Of a stretch of 64,000 nt of DNA, positions 52,523 to 61,899 are shown piece by piece (position 1 is the first letter of the stretch; each line of letters opens with the position of its first letter). Both the position numbers and the translations under genes were made by a program. The stretch lies in the NCBI RefSeq assembly GCF_018282115.1, contig NZ_CP054306.1:3457488-3521487 (forward strand), written 5' to 3'. The DNA is from Synechocystis sp. PCC 7338. Its GTDB lineage: Bacteria > Cyanobacteriota > Cyanobacteriia > Cyanobacteriales > Microcystaceae. The notes under the pieces are model-generated. The model did no database searches, was not told the DNA's origin, and saw nothing but the letters and a program-made list of their open reading frames with translations.

Positions 52523-53449
52523 TTAGTAGGCATTGGCGAAGGCTTGGGAAATAAACGGCAATAAACGGCGATCGCCAGCGAGGGCAGAATTTTCAGTAAA
52601 TACCACCAAAAGATAGGGACTCTGGTGGGGAATTTCAATGTAGGCACAATCATGGCGCACCTGGCCCGTCCAACCGGCCTTAGACCAAATTTGGGCATCT
52701 TTGGGTAATGCTTCACCGAGAAAGCCGGTAATTTGGTTATCCTCCCCTGGGGAGGGCGGAGCGACCGTTAAATCCCGCTTGAGCAATTGCATCATTTGTT
52801 GGGAACGGATTGAGGACACGGCCACACCGCCAATGATACTGTGCAGTAAACGGGCCACAGCGTTGGTGGTCAACATGTTGCGCTGTTCGTAAAGTTCTCC
52901 CACAAAGGCCCTTTCCCGGCCGTAGTAACCATCACCCCAGGTCTTTTGGTTGACATTAATGTTCTGCAACTCCTCCCAGCCCAGGGATTTAAAATAACGG
53001 TTCACAATATTACGCTGTTGCTGCCAGGTTTCAAAGGGGCCCGGCGGTAACATGGGCCCACTGCTGGTACCGGTGAGTGTATCCACCACTAAGCTGGTGG
53101 CATCGTTGCTGGAGTCCACAATCATATCCCGCACCGCCCGCTCCAACTCCGGGGAATCCTTAACCATGCTCCCTTCCAACCATTCCGCCATGGCCACCAG
53201 ATAAAACAATTTCACCACGCTAGCGGGATAAATGCGTTCAATGCCCCGGTAACTAAAGCCCCGCACGGGATACTGCCAAAATTCATTGGCGGCGATCGCC
53301 CCTCCGGTATTAACCATTACTGGAGCATCATAAACTAGCCAGGTCAAGGCAATTTGGTCCCGTTGCAAAGCAGGGAAAGTCTGCCAAGTGCTTTCAAGGA
53401 TCGCCTGGGCCATATCCCCCAGGGCTGGATCTTGCTGAAAAAATGCCAT
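52523..53449 (-). CDS. Class A beta-lactamase-like serine hydrolase
   Basis: A 308-aa protein without an obvious signal peptide. The catalytic SxxK is in YPASVVKLF, followed by SSNDATS (replacing SDN) and KAG in WSKAGWTGQ (replacing KTG). These fit the transpeptidase-like fold but with altered third motif. Cyanobacterial relatives are probably not resistance enzymes. The ClC gene follows 9 bp downstream. Confidence 0.82.
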   Translation of the reverse strand: MAFFQQDPALGDMAQAILESTWQTFPALQRDQIALTWLVYDAPVMVNTGGAIAANEFWQYPVRGFSYRGIERIYPASVVKLFYLVAMAEWLEGSMVKDSPELERAVRDMIVDSSNDATSLVVDTLTGTSSGPMLPPGPFETWQQQRNIVNRYFKSLGWEELQNINVNQKTWGDGYYGRERAFVGELYEQRNMLTTNAVARLLHSIIGGVAVSSIRSQQMMQLLKRDLTVAPPSPGEDNQITGFLGEALPKDAQIWSKAGWTGQVRHDCAYIEIPHQSPYLLVVFTENSALAGDRRLLPFISQAFANAY

Positions 53450-53503
53450 GGAATAATCGGTTTCGGTTGAGGATAAAAACTGACACCTGTTACCTGATAC
53501 TTG

Positions 53504-54031
53504 TTACTTTGCTGGAGGTAAACGCCGGATATCGGAATAGAAGGCACTATGACTATAACCTCCTCCCCGCTGGATCAGACTGGTGCGGAGTCGTAGGTTG
53601 GGGCTAGCATACCAATGCCTTTCTGTTAGGCGAGTTTCCCCATCCTGTAAATTTAAGGTCAAACACTCGTCTGACCCGAGATGGTAATCCCCGCGCAGGA
53701 ACACTTTGCTCCCATCCCCATTACCCCGCCAAAGACGACCCTGTTCCGAGCGATCGCCGTCGGGCAGAAAACCGTAGTAAATGGAGCCGATATTTTTGGG
53801 CTTACCCCAGTCCACGGACGTATCCCAACTTAGTTGCAACATAATTAACCCTCCACCATGGTCTAAACCGGCCAGGGCTTGGAGCGATTGCCCTAGCTCA
53901 GTTTGACTATCCCACCGTTGCACTGTCACATCGGATTTGTCATTGCCCGCTTCATTTTGCTCAAAACTATAATTGGTACGTTGGGAAAGCCATTTTCCTT
54001 CCCAGGCGGTGATAAAGTCCAAAAACTGCAT
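53504..54031 (-). CDS. CpcS/CpeS-type bilin lyase
   Basis: A 175-aa protein from ATG 54031 (MQFLDFITAWEGKW). The CpcS/CpeS lipocalin-like fold is recognisable in FFEGKWLSQRTNYSF-like start, IGSIYYGFLPDGDRSEQGRLWRG and ERHWYASPNLRLRTSLIQR. The family attaches phycocyanobilin to Cys of phycobiliproteins. Whether it works alone or with a partner (as CpcU does) is not known. It sits 55 bp upstream of the beta-lactamase-like gene and after the psbC region. Confidence 0.85.
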   Translation of the reverse strand: MQFLDFITAWEGKWLSQRTNYSFEQNEAGNDKSDVTVQRWDSQTELGQSLQALAGLDHGGGLIMLQLSWDTSVDWGKPKNIGSIYYGFLPDGDRSEQGRLWRGNGDGSKVFLRGDYHLGSDECLTLNLQDGETRLTERHWYASPNLRLRTSLIQRGGGYSHSAFYSDIRRLPPAK

Positions 54032-54096
54032 AGCGAAAAAGCTTCTCGGGGGCAACAGGCTTTATTTTAGGCGATTAGGCGATCGCCAAACAAAAA

Positions 54097-54119
54097 TCCC
54101 CCACCAAACAGGCAGGGGA
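54097..54119 (-). terminator. Hairpin with flanking A/T runs upstream of the bilin-lyase gene
   Basis: A TCCCC/GGGGA stem is flanked by A5 on the left and A4 on the right as read on the plus strand (T-run after the stem on the minus strand). It could end psbC transcription ahead of the bilin-lyase gene. The stem is short with a long loop. Confidence 0.4.
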
Positions 54120-54180
54120 AAATAATGAATTTGGCTCAACCCCCTTAATTTCCCAAGTTGGGGAAAACTCAAAGGTCATT

Positions 54181-54197
54181 GCCCCCACCATGGGGGC
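54181..54197 (-). terminator. Strong hairpin after psbC
   Basis: GCCCCCA and TGGGGGC form a 7-bp stem with a 3-base loop 30 bp past the psbC stop. A real T-run is lacking immediately behind it. It could protect or end the psbDC message. Confidence 0.5.
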
Positions 54198-54226
54198 TAG
54201 GGGGACTTTTTTAAAACAGTGCCAAA

Positions 54227-55609
54227 TTAGTCTAGGTCAGGCATGAACAACGTGGGTTCAGTTTCCCGGTCAATGCCTTTTTCAAAACCAGCGGCCGCCG
54301 CCCGAGCACGACCAGCATGCCAGAGGTGACCCACCAGGAAGAAGAAGCCAAGGACGAAGTGGGAAGTTGCCAACCAAGCCCGGGGAGAAACGTAGTTAAA
54401 GGAGTTAACATCGGTGATTACCCCACCCACAGAGTTCAAAGAACCAAGGGGAGCGTGGGTCATATATTCAGCCGCCCGCCGTACTTGCCAGGGCTGAATG
54501 TCGTTGCGGAGTTTGTCGAGGTCCAAACCATTGGGGCCCCGGAGGGGTTCCAACCAAGGGCCACGGAAATCCCAGAAACGCATGGTTTCACCACCAAAGA
54601 TGATTTCTCCAGAAGGAGAACGCATCAGGTATTTACCTAGACCAGTGGGGCCTTGGGCAGAAGCAATGTTAGCACCCAACCGTTGGTCCCGCACCAAGAA
54701 GGTGAAGGCTTGGGATTGGGAAGCTTCCATACCAGTGGGACCATAGAATTCACTGGGGTAAGCGGTGTTATTGAACCAAACAAAAATGGAAGCAATAAAG
54801 CCCATTAAAGAAAGGGCACCCAAGCTGTAGGAAAGATAAGCTTCCCCAGACCAGATCAGAGCCCGGCGAGCCCAACCGAAAGGCTTAGTGAGAATGTGCC
54901 AAATACCACCGGAAATACAGATCAAACCAATCCAGATGTGACCACCGATGATGTCTTCCATGTTGTTGACACTGATGATCCAACCTTCTCCCCCAAAGGG
55001 CGCCTTCAGCAGATAGCCAAAGATAATTGCCGGGTTAAGGGTGGGATTGGTAATCACCCGCACGTCCCCACCACCGGGGGCCCAGGTATCATAGACACCG
55101 CCAAAGAACATGGCTTTAAAGACCAGTAACAAAGCACCACAACCCAACAGGATTAAGTGGTAGCCAATGATATTGGTCATCTGGTTTTTATCTTTCCAGT
55201 CGTAGCCAAAGAAGCTGGAATATTCTTCCAGAACTTCAGGGCCCCGGAGAGCATGGTAAATACCCCCAAGACCTAAAACGGCCGAAGAAATTAAGTGCAA
55301 TACCCCCACAACAAAGAAGGGGAAAATATCAGTTACTTCCCCAGCGGGACCAACGCCCCAGCCCAGGGTAGCAATGTGGGGCAGGAGAATTAAACCCTGC
55401 TCATACATGGGTTTTTCGGGGATGAAGTGGGCAACTTCAAACAGGGTCATGGCCCCAGCCCAAAAAACGATCAAACCGGCATGGGCAACGTGGGCACCAA
55501 GCAATTTACCGGAGAGATTAATCAGTCGGGCATTCCCCGACCACCAAGCAAAACCGGTAGAGGGAAGGTCACGTCCCCCCACCATCGAAGTATTAGAGAG
55601 CGTTACCAC
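54227..55609 (-). CDS. psbC: Photosystem II CP43 chlorophyll protein
   Basis: A 460-aa thylakoid protein that binds antenna chlorophyll and gives ligands to the Mn4CaO5 cluster. The start is GTG 55609 (reading (M)[13 protein letters not shown]), inside psbD by 17 bases, which is the known cyanobacterial/chloroplast arrangement. A strong GAGGAGG lies 9 bases before. Six membrane helices and the large lumenal loop with [23 protein letters not shown] are present. An upstream ATG in frame gives a 472-aa form that family knowledge does not support. Confidence 0.97.
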   Translation of the reverse strand: MVTLSNTSMVGGRDLPSTGFAWWSGNARLINLSGKLLGAHVAHAGLIVFWAGAMTLFEVAHFIPEKPMYEQGLILLPHIATLGWGVGPAGEVTDIFPFFVVGVLHLISSAVLGLGGIYHALRGPEVLEEYSSFFGYDWKDKNQMTNIIGYHLILLGCGALLLVFKAMFFGGVYDTWAPGGGDVRVITNPTLNPAIIFGYLLKAPFGGEGWIISVNNMEDIIGGHIWIGLICISGGIWHILTKPFGWARRALIWSGEAYLSYSLGALSLMGFIASIFVWFNNTAYPSEFYGPTGMEASQSQAFTFLVRDQRLGANIASAQGPTGLGKYLMRSPSGEIIFGGETMRFWDFRGPWLEPLRGPNGLDLDKLRNDIQPWQVRRAAEYMTHAPLGSLNSVGGVITDVNSFNYVSPRAWLATSHFVLGFFFLVGHLWHAGRARAAAAGFEKGIDRETEPTLFMPDLD

Positions 55610-56651
55610 GGGGGAGAACCTCCTCAGGGAAGATAAAGTTTTCATGGGGTTGATCTTGGGGAGCCATCCAGGCGCGCATCCCTTCGTTCAACAAAATGTT
55701 TTTTGTATAAAACGTTTCAAATTCCGGGTCTTCCGCTGCCCGTAGCTCCTGGGAGACGAAGTCATAGGCCCGTAGGTTCAAGGCTAAACCAACAATACCC
55801 ACGGAACTCATCCACAGACCAGTTACCGGCACGAACAACATGAAGAAGTGCAACCACCGTTTGTTGGAGAAGGCAATACCGAAAATCTGAGACCAGAAAC
55901 GGTTAGCGGTCACCATAGAATAGGTTTCTTCTGCTTGGGTGGGTTCAAATGCCCGGAAAGTGTTGGAATCTTCCCCATCTTCAAACAGGGTGTTTTCCAC
56001 AGTGGCACCGTGAATGGCACATAACAAAGCACCACCGAGAATACCGGCAACACCCATCATGTGGAAGGGGTTCAAGGTCCAGTTGTGGAACCCTTGCAGG
56101 AACAAAATGAATCGGAAGATTCCCGCTACCCCAAAGCTAGGAGCAAAGAACCAACTGGATTGTCCCAGGGGGTACATCAAAAAGACGCTGACAAACACCG
56201 CAATGGGACCAGAGAAAGCGATGGCGTTGTAGGGACGAATGCCGACCAGACGGGAAATTTCGAACTGACGCAGCATAAAGCCAATCAGACCGAAAGCACC
56301 GTGGAGGGCAACGAAGGGCCACAAACCACCAATTTGAAACCAGCGGGTCAGGTTACCTTGGGCTTCGGGCCCCCAGAGGAACAGGAGGGAATGGCCGAAG
56401 GCATCGGCGGGGGAAGAGACCGCCACGGTCAGGAAGTTAGCTCCTTCTAGATAGGAACTGGCTAGACCGTGGGTGTACCAGGAAGTAACGAAGGTGGTGC
56501 CGGTCAGCCATCCCCCCAGGGCCATGAAGGCACAGGGGAAGAGCAGCAAACCAGACCAACCAATAAATACGAAACGATCACGCTTTAGCCAATCGTCGAG
56601 GACATCAAACCATCCTCTTTCGACTGGGGCGCGTCCGACTGCAATAGTCAT
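55593..56651 (-). CDS. psbD: Photosystem II D2 protein
   Basis: The 352-aa D2 reaction-centre core protein begins [35 protein letters not shown] sequence (start ATG 56651). Five membrane helices and the quinone/non-haem-iron region [39 protein letters not shown] are present. It binds Q_A, P680 and pheophytin with D1. Ends VLPRGNAL, sharing 17 bases with psbC. An AAGAGG ribosome site lies ahead of the ATG. psbA is not in this window. Confidence 0.98.
55619..55625 (-). promoter_or_regulatory. Shine-Dalgarno site for psbC inside psbD
   Basis: GAGGAGG on the minus strand, 9 bases ahead of GTG 55609. It decides the GTG as start and lies fully inside the 3' end of psbD. Confidence 0.85.
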
Positions 56652-56992
56652 AAATGCAAATCCTCTTGCGTAGCTAGCATCAAAGGCAAGAATTTCTAAA
56701 GGAGGCTTCTGTAATTTGGGTTATGCCATTTAGACTCCATTCTCTAATAAGACGAGACGATTGGAAACTACACCGCTAGGGTAGAGCGGTTGGCCAAAAC
56801 CCAAATGTGGCCTGTCGGTGGAACAATATTTGTTCTCCTGATGCCATTTTCTTATGGGTAGCAAGCCGGGCCACAGGGGCCAAACCTGCACTGATGTTGG
56901 CGTTCCTTGCCGAAACGCATTTACATATTATTAGCAAATATTTTACATTCTGACATATTCATTCTCATAATTAATCACCGATCGCCGGGGGT
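56652..56992. other. psbD upstream region between dnaA and psbD
   Basis: These 341 bp should include the psbD promoter and leader. Two TTTACAT half-sites (56920-56927 and 56942-56949) resemble HLR1 halves but their spacing is not the canonical 2 bases, so RpaB control is unproven. No dnaA box cluster and no RNA gene is recognised. Confidence 0.4.
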
Positions 56993-58336
56993 CTAGGATT
57001 CCGGGGCTTGGCCGGCAATGTTGATGCGATGACTGAGGCTAGTAAGGGTTTGACTGGTCTCCCAATCTTTTTGTTGTAGTTGGGTGATTTTGTCGCAACT
57101 GTACATGACGGTGGTGTGGTCCTTACCGCCAAAGGCTTCCCCAATGCGGGGCAAACTCAAGTCCGTGTGCTGACGCATTAAATACATCCCCACTTGACGA
57201 GCCAGGCTAACTTCCCGGCGGCGGGAGTTACTCAGTAGTTCTTCGACCTTTAACTGATAATGCTGGGCCACGATGCTGATGATGGTCTCCGGGGCAGCGG
57301 CCACCTTTTCCACCGGGGGGTTGAGCACCGGAGCAATGTTTTCCACTGTCATGGCCACACTCGATAGGGACGTGTAGGCGATCGCCCGAATTAGGGCTCC
57401 TTCCAGTTCCCGGATATTGGAAGTGTAATGGGAAGCAATGTACTCAATAACCTCCTTAGGTAGACGAATCCTGTCGTACTCAGCTTTTTTTTGTAAAATA
57501 GCCATGCGGGTTTCCAAATCCGGCACTTGGATATCAGCGATTAAACCCATGGAAAAGCGGGAAATGAGCCGGTCCTGTAGGCCAGGAATCCTTTGGGGGG
57601 CCCGATCGGAGGCCACTACCACCTGTTTGCCCGCTTCGTGGAGGCTGTTGAAGGTGTGAAAAAATTCCTCTTGGGTGTACTCTTTGCCCTTAATAAATTG
57701 GATATCGTCAATGAGCAAAAAGTCGGCACTGCGGTAATATGCCCGAAAATCCTCCATATTGTCCTGGCGGATAGCGGTGATCAGGTCATTGGTGAATCGT
57801 TCTGTGGAAACGTAATAAACTTTGGCATTGGGATACATTTCCAACCGGTAATGGGCGATCGCCTGCATGAGGTGGGTTTTTCCTAGACCAACGCCGCCAC
57901 AGAGGAAAAGGGGATTAAATTCCCGCCCGGGGGATTCCGCCACTGCCAAAGAAGCGGCATGGGCCATGCGATTGGTCGGCCCCACCACAAAACGCGAAAA
58001 GGTGTACTTAGCATTGAGGGCAGTGGAATTTTTAGCTGTGGTCTCCACCGTTAGGGGTGACTGGCGAGGAGTTAAGCTGTGGGGCTCCAGGCCGTCGGTG
58101 GTTAACTTCACAGTGATTTCCTGGCCAGTTAAGTCCGTTAGTACCTCCATCAGCAGTGGGCCATAGCATTTTTGCAAATGGTTGAGGACGAAGCCGTTTT
58201 CCACCTGAATGGTGGCCACTCCATCCCCTAAGGAGGTCAGCACTGATGTTTTGATCCAAGTGTCAAAAGCCGGTTTGGTTAACTGGGTTGCCAGGATGGC
58301 CAGGGCCTGTTGCCAAAGATTTTCGCAGGAGACCAT
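56993..58336 (-). CDS. dnaA: Chromosomal replication initiator protein DnaA
   Basis: A 447-aa protein with the N-terminal domain I (LWQQALAILATQLTKPAFDTWIKTS). The AAA+ domain has Walker A in GGVGLGKTHLMQA, Walker B in FLLIDDIQFIKGKEY, and the DNA-binding domain IV ends in GGKDHTTVMYSCDKI. It opens the replication origin in most bacteria. In Synechocystis, DnaA is reported to be dispensable. psbD lies downstream on the same strand, and the DUF202 gene upstream, 47 bp away. Confidence 0.96.
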   Translation of the reverse strand: MVSCENLWQQALAILATQLTKPAFDTWIKTSVLTSLGDGVATIQVENGFVLNHLQKCYGPLLMEVLTDLTGQEITVKLTTDGLEPHSLTPRQSPLTVETTAKNSTALNAKYTFSRFVVGPTNRMAHAASLAVAESPGREFNPLFLCGGVGLGKTHLMQAIAHYRLEMYPNAKVYYVSTERFTNDLITAIRQDNMEDFRAYYRSADFLLIDDIQFIKGKEYTQEEFFHTFNSLHEAGKQVVVASDRAPQRIPGLQDRLISRFSMGLIADIQVPDLETRMAILQKKAEYDRIRLPKEVIEYIASHYTSNIRELEGALIRAIAYTSLSSVAMTVENIAPVLNPPVEKVAAAPETIISIVAQHYQLKVEELLSNSRRREVSLARQVGMYLMRQHTDLSLPRIGEAFGGKDHTTVMYSCDKITQLQQKDWETSQTLTSLSHRINIAGQAPES

Positions 58337-58383
58337 TAAAAATACACGTAGTAAGGAAAAGCCTATTGCCCCACTCGAACAGT

Positions 58384-58788
58384 CTAAAGCGACTGGAACA
58401 TAATCGCTAAAAAAGCAAACGTTCCCACCACCACCAAGGCGATCGCCACCACAAAACTAATGGACAGGCGGGACTGGTAAGTGAAACGTCCCCGTTCAAT
58501 GCACTTTAAATCTTGACGGTGATTGATGGCGGCCGCTAGTAGGGCCAAGGTGCCAATGATAATAAAGGATAAACCCAAAGTCCGGGATAAATGAAAACCA
58601 TTTCTGCCTCCCGGAAACGCGCCGTGGATGGCGGCGACAATGCGGTCAATGCCCACGCCAAAACTAATCAAAGAAAGACTGGTGCGAATCCAAGCCATTA
58701 AGGTCCGTTCTGCGGCGGCCCGGTTCCGTTCCTTGGCCAATTCATTAGCTAGGTTATAGGGCTCTGGCAGTGGGGGATAGTTATCCAT
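58384..58788 (-). CDS. DUF202 family membrane protein (YidH-like)
   Basis: A 134-aa protein from ATG 58788 (MDNYPPLPEPYN). The DUF202 hallmark ERNRAAAERTLMAWIRTSLSLISFG is followed by two more hydrophobic segments and the ending FVVAIALVVVGTFAFLAIMF. Family function is unknown. The open frame extends upstream to 58932, but those residues lack character. It sits 47 bp ahead of dnaA on the same strand. Confidence 0.87.
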   Translation of the reverse strand: MDNYPPLPEPYNLANELAKERNRAAAERTLMAWIRTSLSLISFGVGIDRIVAAIHGAFPGGRNGFHLSRTLGLSFIIIGTLALLAAAINHRQDLKCIERGRFTYQSRLSISFVVAIALVVVGTFAFLAIMFQSL

Positions 58789-59001
58789 ACATTCTGCTGG
58801 CAAGTAACTTTGCAGTTCATTATGGCCATGGGAACTAAAACCCCTTGTCAAAACCCAACCCATGGAAACGGCTAAGACCCTAGGGACTTTGGCGGCTATA
58901 ACCAAGGATTTGTCCCAGGGGTAAGGAGGCAATAACTGTGGGAAACTGGGAAAAACCGGTTCCCTCGCCGGTGGTCATCCCCTGCCCTCTAACATTTAAC
59001 C

Positions 59002-60177
59002 ATGGTCAACCCCGTCACTTTGCCCCAAACCTTTTTGCTACTTGGCTCCGGGGAACTGGGTAAGGAATTTACCATTGCCGCCCAAAGATTAGGTAATTGG
59101 GTAATTGCGGTGGACCGTTATGCCGATGCCCCAGCCATGCAGGTGGCCCAGATTTCAGAAGTCATTTCCATGTTGGATGGGGACGCCCTGGCAGCGGTGG
59201 TAAGAAAATATCAGCCGGATTGGATTGTACCGGAGGTGGAAGCGATCCGCACAGAAAAATTATTGGAGTTAGAAGCCCAGGGTTATCGGGTTATTCCCAC
59301 CGCCCAAGCCACCAATTTCACCATGAACCGAGACCGAATTCGGGAGTTGGCCGCCCAACAGTTGGGGGTGCGTACTGCCCGTTACGACTACGCTACCAGT
59401 CTGGCCGAGTTGGAGCAAGTTAGCCAGGCCATTGGTTTTCCCAACGTGGTTAAGCCGGTGATGTCTTCCTCCGGTAAGGGTCAATCGGTGGTTAACAGTA
59501 ATGAAGAGGTGACCCAGGCTTGGCAAGCGGCGATCGCCGGAGCGAGGGGGGATCAAACCAAAGTGATTGTGGAGGAGTTCATTCCCTTCGAGTTGGAAAT
59601 TACTTTGCTGACCATCCGCCAATGGCAGGGGGAAACCCTCTTTTGTGATCCCATTGGCCACCGGCAAGAACGGGGAGATTATCAAGAATCGTGGCAACCG
59701 GCCCCTTTAAACCCAGGGCAGTTAGCCCAGGCCCAGGCGATCGCCAAAACAGTCACCGATGCTTTGGGGGGAGCGGGCATTTTTGGGGTGGAATTTTTCA
59801 TTACCCCGGAGGAAGTGATTTTTTCCGAATTATCTCCCCGGCCCCATGACACCGGCATGGTTACCCTAATTTCCCAAAATTTGAACGAATTTGAGTTACA
59901 TTTGCGGGCCATTTTAGGTTTACCCATTCCCCACATTCAACAAACGGGCCCCGCCGCCAGTGCGGTTATTCTGGCCCCTGAAGCTGGGGAAAATCTTAGT
60001 TACAGTGGAGTCGCAGAAGCCTTGGCCGAAGCCCATACGGATTTGCGGTTATTTGGTAAACCCAATGCTCGACCCCATCGTCGTCTGGGGGTAGCCCTAG
60101 CCCGGGGGGAATCCGTTGATCAAGCCCGACGTTTAGCCCAAGCCGTAGCCGAAAAGGTAATTGTGCAAACGGAATAA
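59002..60177 (+). CDS. purT: Formate-dependent phosphoribosylglycinamide formyltransferase (PurT)
   Basis: A 391-aa ATP-grasp enzyme. The N-terminal FLLLGSGELGKEFTIAAQRLG is the ribose-phosphate/pre-ATP-grasp motif. NRDRIRELAAQQLGVRTARY, VVKPVMSSSGKGQSVV and the acidic GVEFFITPEEVIFSELSPRPHDTGMVTL carry ATP and Mg. It formylates GAR using formate and ATP, bypassing folate in purine synthesis. A stem-loop at 60190-60222 follows the stop. Confidence 0.95.
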   Translation: MVNPVTLPQTFLLLGSGELGKEFTIAAQRLGNWVIAVDRYADAPAMQVAQISEVISMLDGDALAAVVRKYQPDWIVPEVEAIRTEKLLELEAQGYRVIPTAQATNFTMNRDRIRELAAQQLGVRTARYDYATSLAELEQVSQAIGFPNVVKPVMSSSGKGQSVVNSNEEVTQAWQAAIAGARGDQTKVIVEEFIPFELEITLLTIRQWQGETLFCDPIGHRQERGDYQESWQPAPLNPGQLAQAQAIAKTVTDALGGAGIFGVEFFITPEEVIFSELSPRPHDTGMVTLISQNLNEFELHLRAILGLPIPHIQQTGPAASAVILAPEAGENLSYSGVAEALAEAHTDLRLFGKPNARPHRRLGVALARGESVDQARRLAQAVAEKVIVQTE

Positions 60178-60189
60178 TTGGCAAACAAA

Positions 60190-60222
60190 AACTTCCCAGG
60201 GGATAAATTGACTAGGGAAGTT
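60190..60222 (+). terminator. Inverted repeat after purT
   Basis: AACTTCCC and GGGAAGTT pair perfectly over 8 bp with a 17-base loop, starting 13 bp past the purT stop. It lacks a T-run. A possible terminator or message-end structure. Confidence 0.4.
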
Positions 60223-60340
60223 CACAGAAGTCTAGGTTTTGGCGACTTGATTCCATTCTCGAAATCCTCTGACTCTGAAGGTCTTCCAGGGTTAGAGAAT
60301 CGGAGGAATGCAATGACAAGCTAAACTGAGTACAATTAAA

Positions 60341-60640
60341 TTAACTATGGGCTACATCTTGTCCCACCACATCTACCACCACCGATTCCTGGGGGGCATT
60401 CTTTTCCTGTTTGACGGCTTTATTTTTCAATCCAGTGAGGACCATTTGGGAAATTTCCGAGACCAATAAAGTGGCAATTAAACCATCGTCAATCCAACCA
60501 AGCACAGGGAAAACATCGGGCAAAAAGTCGATGGGGCTGAGGAGATACACCAGGGAACCAAGGACAATCCACCAGCGGTACCGGGGATGTTGGAGCATTT
60601 GACGGTACCAGCCGTAGAGGGATTCGAGGGAAAATTTCAT
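60341..60640 (-). CDS. YkvA/DUF1232 membrane protein
   Basis: A 99-aa protein with the DUF1232 core YLLSPIDFLPDVFPVLGWIDDGLIA. One or two membrane segments are likely. The C-terminus (EKNAPQESVVVDVVGQDVAHS) is polar. The family function is not established. It lies on the minus strand between two plus-strand genes. Confidence 0.85.
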   Translation of the reverse strand: MKFSLESLYGWYRQMLQHPRYRWWIVLGSLVYLLSPIDFLPDVFPVLGWIDDGLIATLLVSEISQMVLTGLKNKAVKQEKNAPQESVVVDVVGQDVAHS

Positions 60641-60831
60641 GGGGTGCTGTGGGGAAAGAACAGTTTAATTTTGGCAGATCTCATGGGGTATCCGGGGGGG
60701 GGAAACTCCCAGGGTTAGGGACGGATTCCCCTCCAGGACAGGGTTTGAGCAGTGGTTTTCGCATTGAACGCTGACATTGCCCCCCAGTCGGCAATAATGT
60801 ATCTGTCGTTAACCTTGTCTTTGCCAGGCCC

Positions 60832-61812
60832 ATGCTGATTTCCCGTGCCCCTGTCCGCATTAGTTTTTTTGGTGGGGGAACTGATTATCCTGAGTATTTT
60901 CTCCAGCATGGTGGTGCGGTCCTAGCCACGGCGATCGACAAATTTTCCTACGTCACTGCTAGCCCTTTTTTGAGCCATTTATTTGACTATTCCATTCGAG
61001 TTTCCTACCGCAAAGTGGAATTGGTCAAAAATCCCAGTGAGATGGAGCATGTGGTTTTTCGGGAATGCCTGAAATTTTGTGGTTTGGAAAAGGATATTGA
61101 GCTCCATAATGTGGCAGATTTACCAGCTTTTACCGGCCTAGGTTCCTCTTCTGCCTTTACCGTTTCCTTACTACAGGCTTTGCACTCTTTCAAGGGGGAG
61201 TTTATTCGTCCTCTGGATTTGGCCTATGAAGCTATTTATGTGGAAAGGCATTTAGTCAACGATAAAGTGGGCTGTCAGGATCAACTCATGGCTGCCATGG
61301 GGGGATTTAACTTAGTGGAATTCCGTAAGGAAGATGACATTGTGGTTAGTCGGGTGACCATGGCCCCGGCAAGGATGGCGGAGTTTGAAGAACATATCTT
61401 TATTGTTTTTACTGGCATCAAACGGCGGGCGGCCAATGTGGTGGAAAAGCAATTAAAGCGGGTGGGTAATAATCGGGAAACTTTGCAACTGATGCGTGCC
61501 ATGGTGGACAAGGGTTGGGATATTTTGACCAGTAACCAATGCCTATCTGCCTTTGGGGAGTTGCTAGACCAAGCCTGGCAGGCAAAACGGAGCTTGGATG
61601 TGGGCATTTCCAACGGCGACATTGACAGTATTTATCAACAGGGACGGGAAGCAGGGGCCTGGGGCGGTAAGTTGCTGGGGGCCGGAGCGGGGGGGTTTAT
61701 GTTATTTTTTGCCCCGCCATCAGTGCATCCCCGTTTGGCGGAAACTTTTAAAAATCATCAGGTTTTATCGGTGAAAATTAACGCCCCCGGTTCCCAAATC
61801 ATCTTCTCCTAG
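60832..61812 (+). CDS. GHMP-family sugar kinase (heptose 7-phosphate kinase-like)
   Basis: A 326-aa kinase beginning MLISRAPVRISFFGGGTDYPEYF, typical of HddA/D-glycero-D-manno-heptose 7-phosphate kinase and fucokinase relatives. The ATP-binding motif is PAFTGLGSSSAFTVSLL, and the third GHMP motif is GAWGGKLLGAGAGGFMLFF. The substrate is inferred and may be another sugar or sugar phosphate. It is followed by tldD on the same strand, 87 bp away. Confidence 0.88.
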   Translation: MLISRAPVRISFFGGGTDYPEYFLQHGGAVLATAIDKFSYVTASPFLSHLFDYSIRVSYRKVELVKNPSEMEHVVFRECLKFCGLEKDIELHNVADLPAFTGLGSSSAFTVSLLQALHSFKGEFIRPLDLAYEAIYVERHLVNDKVGCQDQLMAAMGGFNLVEFRKEDDIVVSRVTMAPARMAEFEEHIFIVFTGIKRRAANVVEKQLKRVGNNRETLQLMRAMVDKGWDILTSNQCLSAFGELLDQAWQAKRSLDVGISNGDIDSIYQQGREAGAWGGKLLGAGAGGFMLFFAPPSVHPRLAETFKNHQVLSVKINAPGSQIIFS

Positions 61813-61899
61813 GTTGAAAGCTGTTGAGCTCCATGAATTTTGGCGGTCAAGCAGGGGCGGGAAAAGTATCATGGATGGTGACTCCCTAATTCTTTTTCA

